Source: Bacteroidota bacterium
GTDB lineage: Bacteria > Bacteroidota > Bacteroidia > Bacteroidales > VadinHA17
Reading direction: 5' to 3'
Assembly (NCBI GenBank): GCA_030593185.1
Contig: JAUVHQ010000163.1
Location: 1-5,557, forward strand
DNA: 5,557 bases
The notes under the pieces are model-generated. The model was not told the origin of the DNA. It was given only the letters and a program-made list of their open reading frames with translations, and made no database searches. Positions 5,501-5,557 of the stretch are shown piece by piece. Positions within the stretch are counted from its first letter, which is position 1. The number at the start of each line of letters is the position of its first letter. The position numbers were made by a program, and so were the translations under genes.

Positions 5501-5513
5501 CTTAATTATTAAG
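5501..5513. promoter_or_regulatory. Palindrome CTTAATTATTAAG next to the start of the SH3/BamE-like gene
   Basis: A perfect inverted repeat of six bases per arm around one central base, ending four bases upstream of the ATG at 5496 (minus strand). It could be an operator or a small hairpin affecting translation. It is short and AT-only apart from the end bases, so chance is a real alternative. Confidence 0.25.
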
Positions 5514-5546
5514 TTAATGATCCGATTTGAAATAAATCAAAAATTA

Positions 5547-5557
5547 TACCACGAAAT
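5547..5557. repeat. Possible edge of another Bacteroidota hairpin repeat
   Basis: The window ends with ACCACGAAAT, which resembles the opening of intergenic repeats of the form 'accacgaatt.cacgaat'. Only about eleven bases are visible, so this rests on resemblance to the element at 124-199 and to remembered repeats. Confidence 0.25.

Noticed and set aside
1..5557. CRISPR array, tRNA, rRNA or riboswitch
   Set aside because: No regularly spaced repeats with unique spacers, no cloverleaf or rRNA-like sequence, and no recognisable riboswitch core was seen by eye on either strand.

Overview
The window looks like chromosomal DNA of a Bacteroidota member, probably an anaerobic Bacteroidales or Marinilabiliales relative. 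The evidence is low G+C intergenic DNA, A-rich translation starts without clear Shine-Dalgarno sites, promoters of the Bacteroidota type (TTTG, a gap of about 19-20 bases, then TAnnTTTG), a hairpin repeat of a kind common in that phylum, and protein sequences of Bacteroidota style. This assignment is inference from sequence character; no database was searched.

Layout from left to right: (1) 1-219 is non-coding and carries a 19-bp direct repeat and a long imperfect hairpin. (2) 220-1179 encodes a Tat-type exported TIM-barrel protein of the sugar phosphate isomerase/epimerase (xylose isomerase-like) family. (3) 1238-2213 is a small accessory module: a leftward Cro/CI-type repressor, a divergent intergenic region with AAGTAA-type inverted repeats over a promoter, a rightward 76-aa Cro-like protein, and a 60-aa single-pass membrane protein. 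This resembles the early switch of a prophage or transposable element, but no integrase, transposase or structural gene is present. (4) 2289-2759 encodes methylglyoxal synthase (mgsA), with the best promoter in the window. (5) 2876-4501 encodes a full-length ATP-dependent phosphoenolpyruvate carboxykinase (pckA). (6) 4502-4863 has no intact gene. It holds palindromes, possible decayed coding sequence, a 14-bp tandem repeat, and a near-perfect copy of the 3' end of the TIM-barrel gene. (7) 4864-5496, leftward, encodes a secreted SH3-like plus BamE/SmpA-like protein.

The most notable signal is the direct repeat: 28 of 28 bases identical, 36 of 39 over the longer match, at 1126-1164 and 4730-4768. 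It brackets the regulator module, mgsA and pckA. The left copy is the intact 3' end of the TIM-barrel gene. The right copy reads in the same codon register but has an early stop. This is the geometry left by an element integrating into a gene's 3' end, or by duplication or rearrangement around that gene. No recombinase is visible, and the cargo includes two central-metabolism genes, so the mechanism is open.

MgsA (dihydroxyacetone phosphate to methylglyoxal) and PckA (oxaloacetate/PEP interconversion) both act around lower glycolysis and the PEP node. They probably have separate promoters and need not form an operon. The flanking exported proteins appear unrelated to them.
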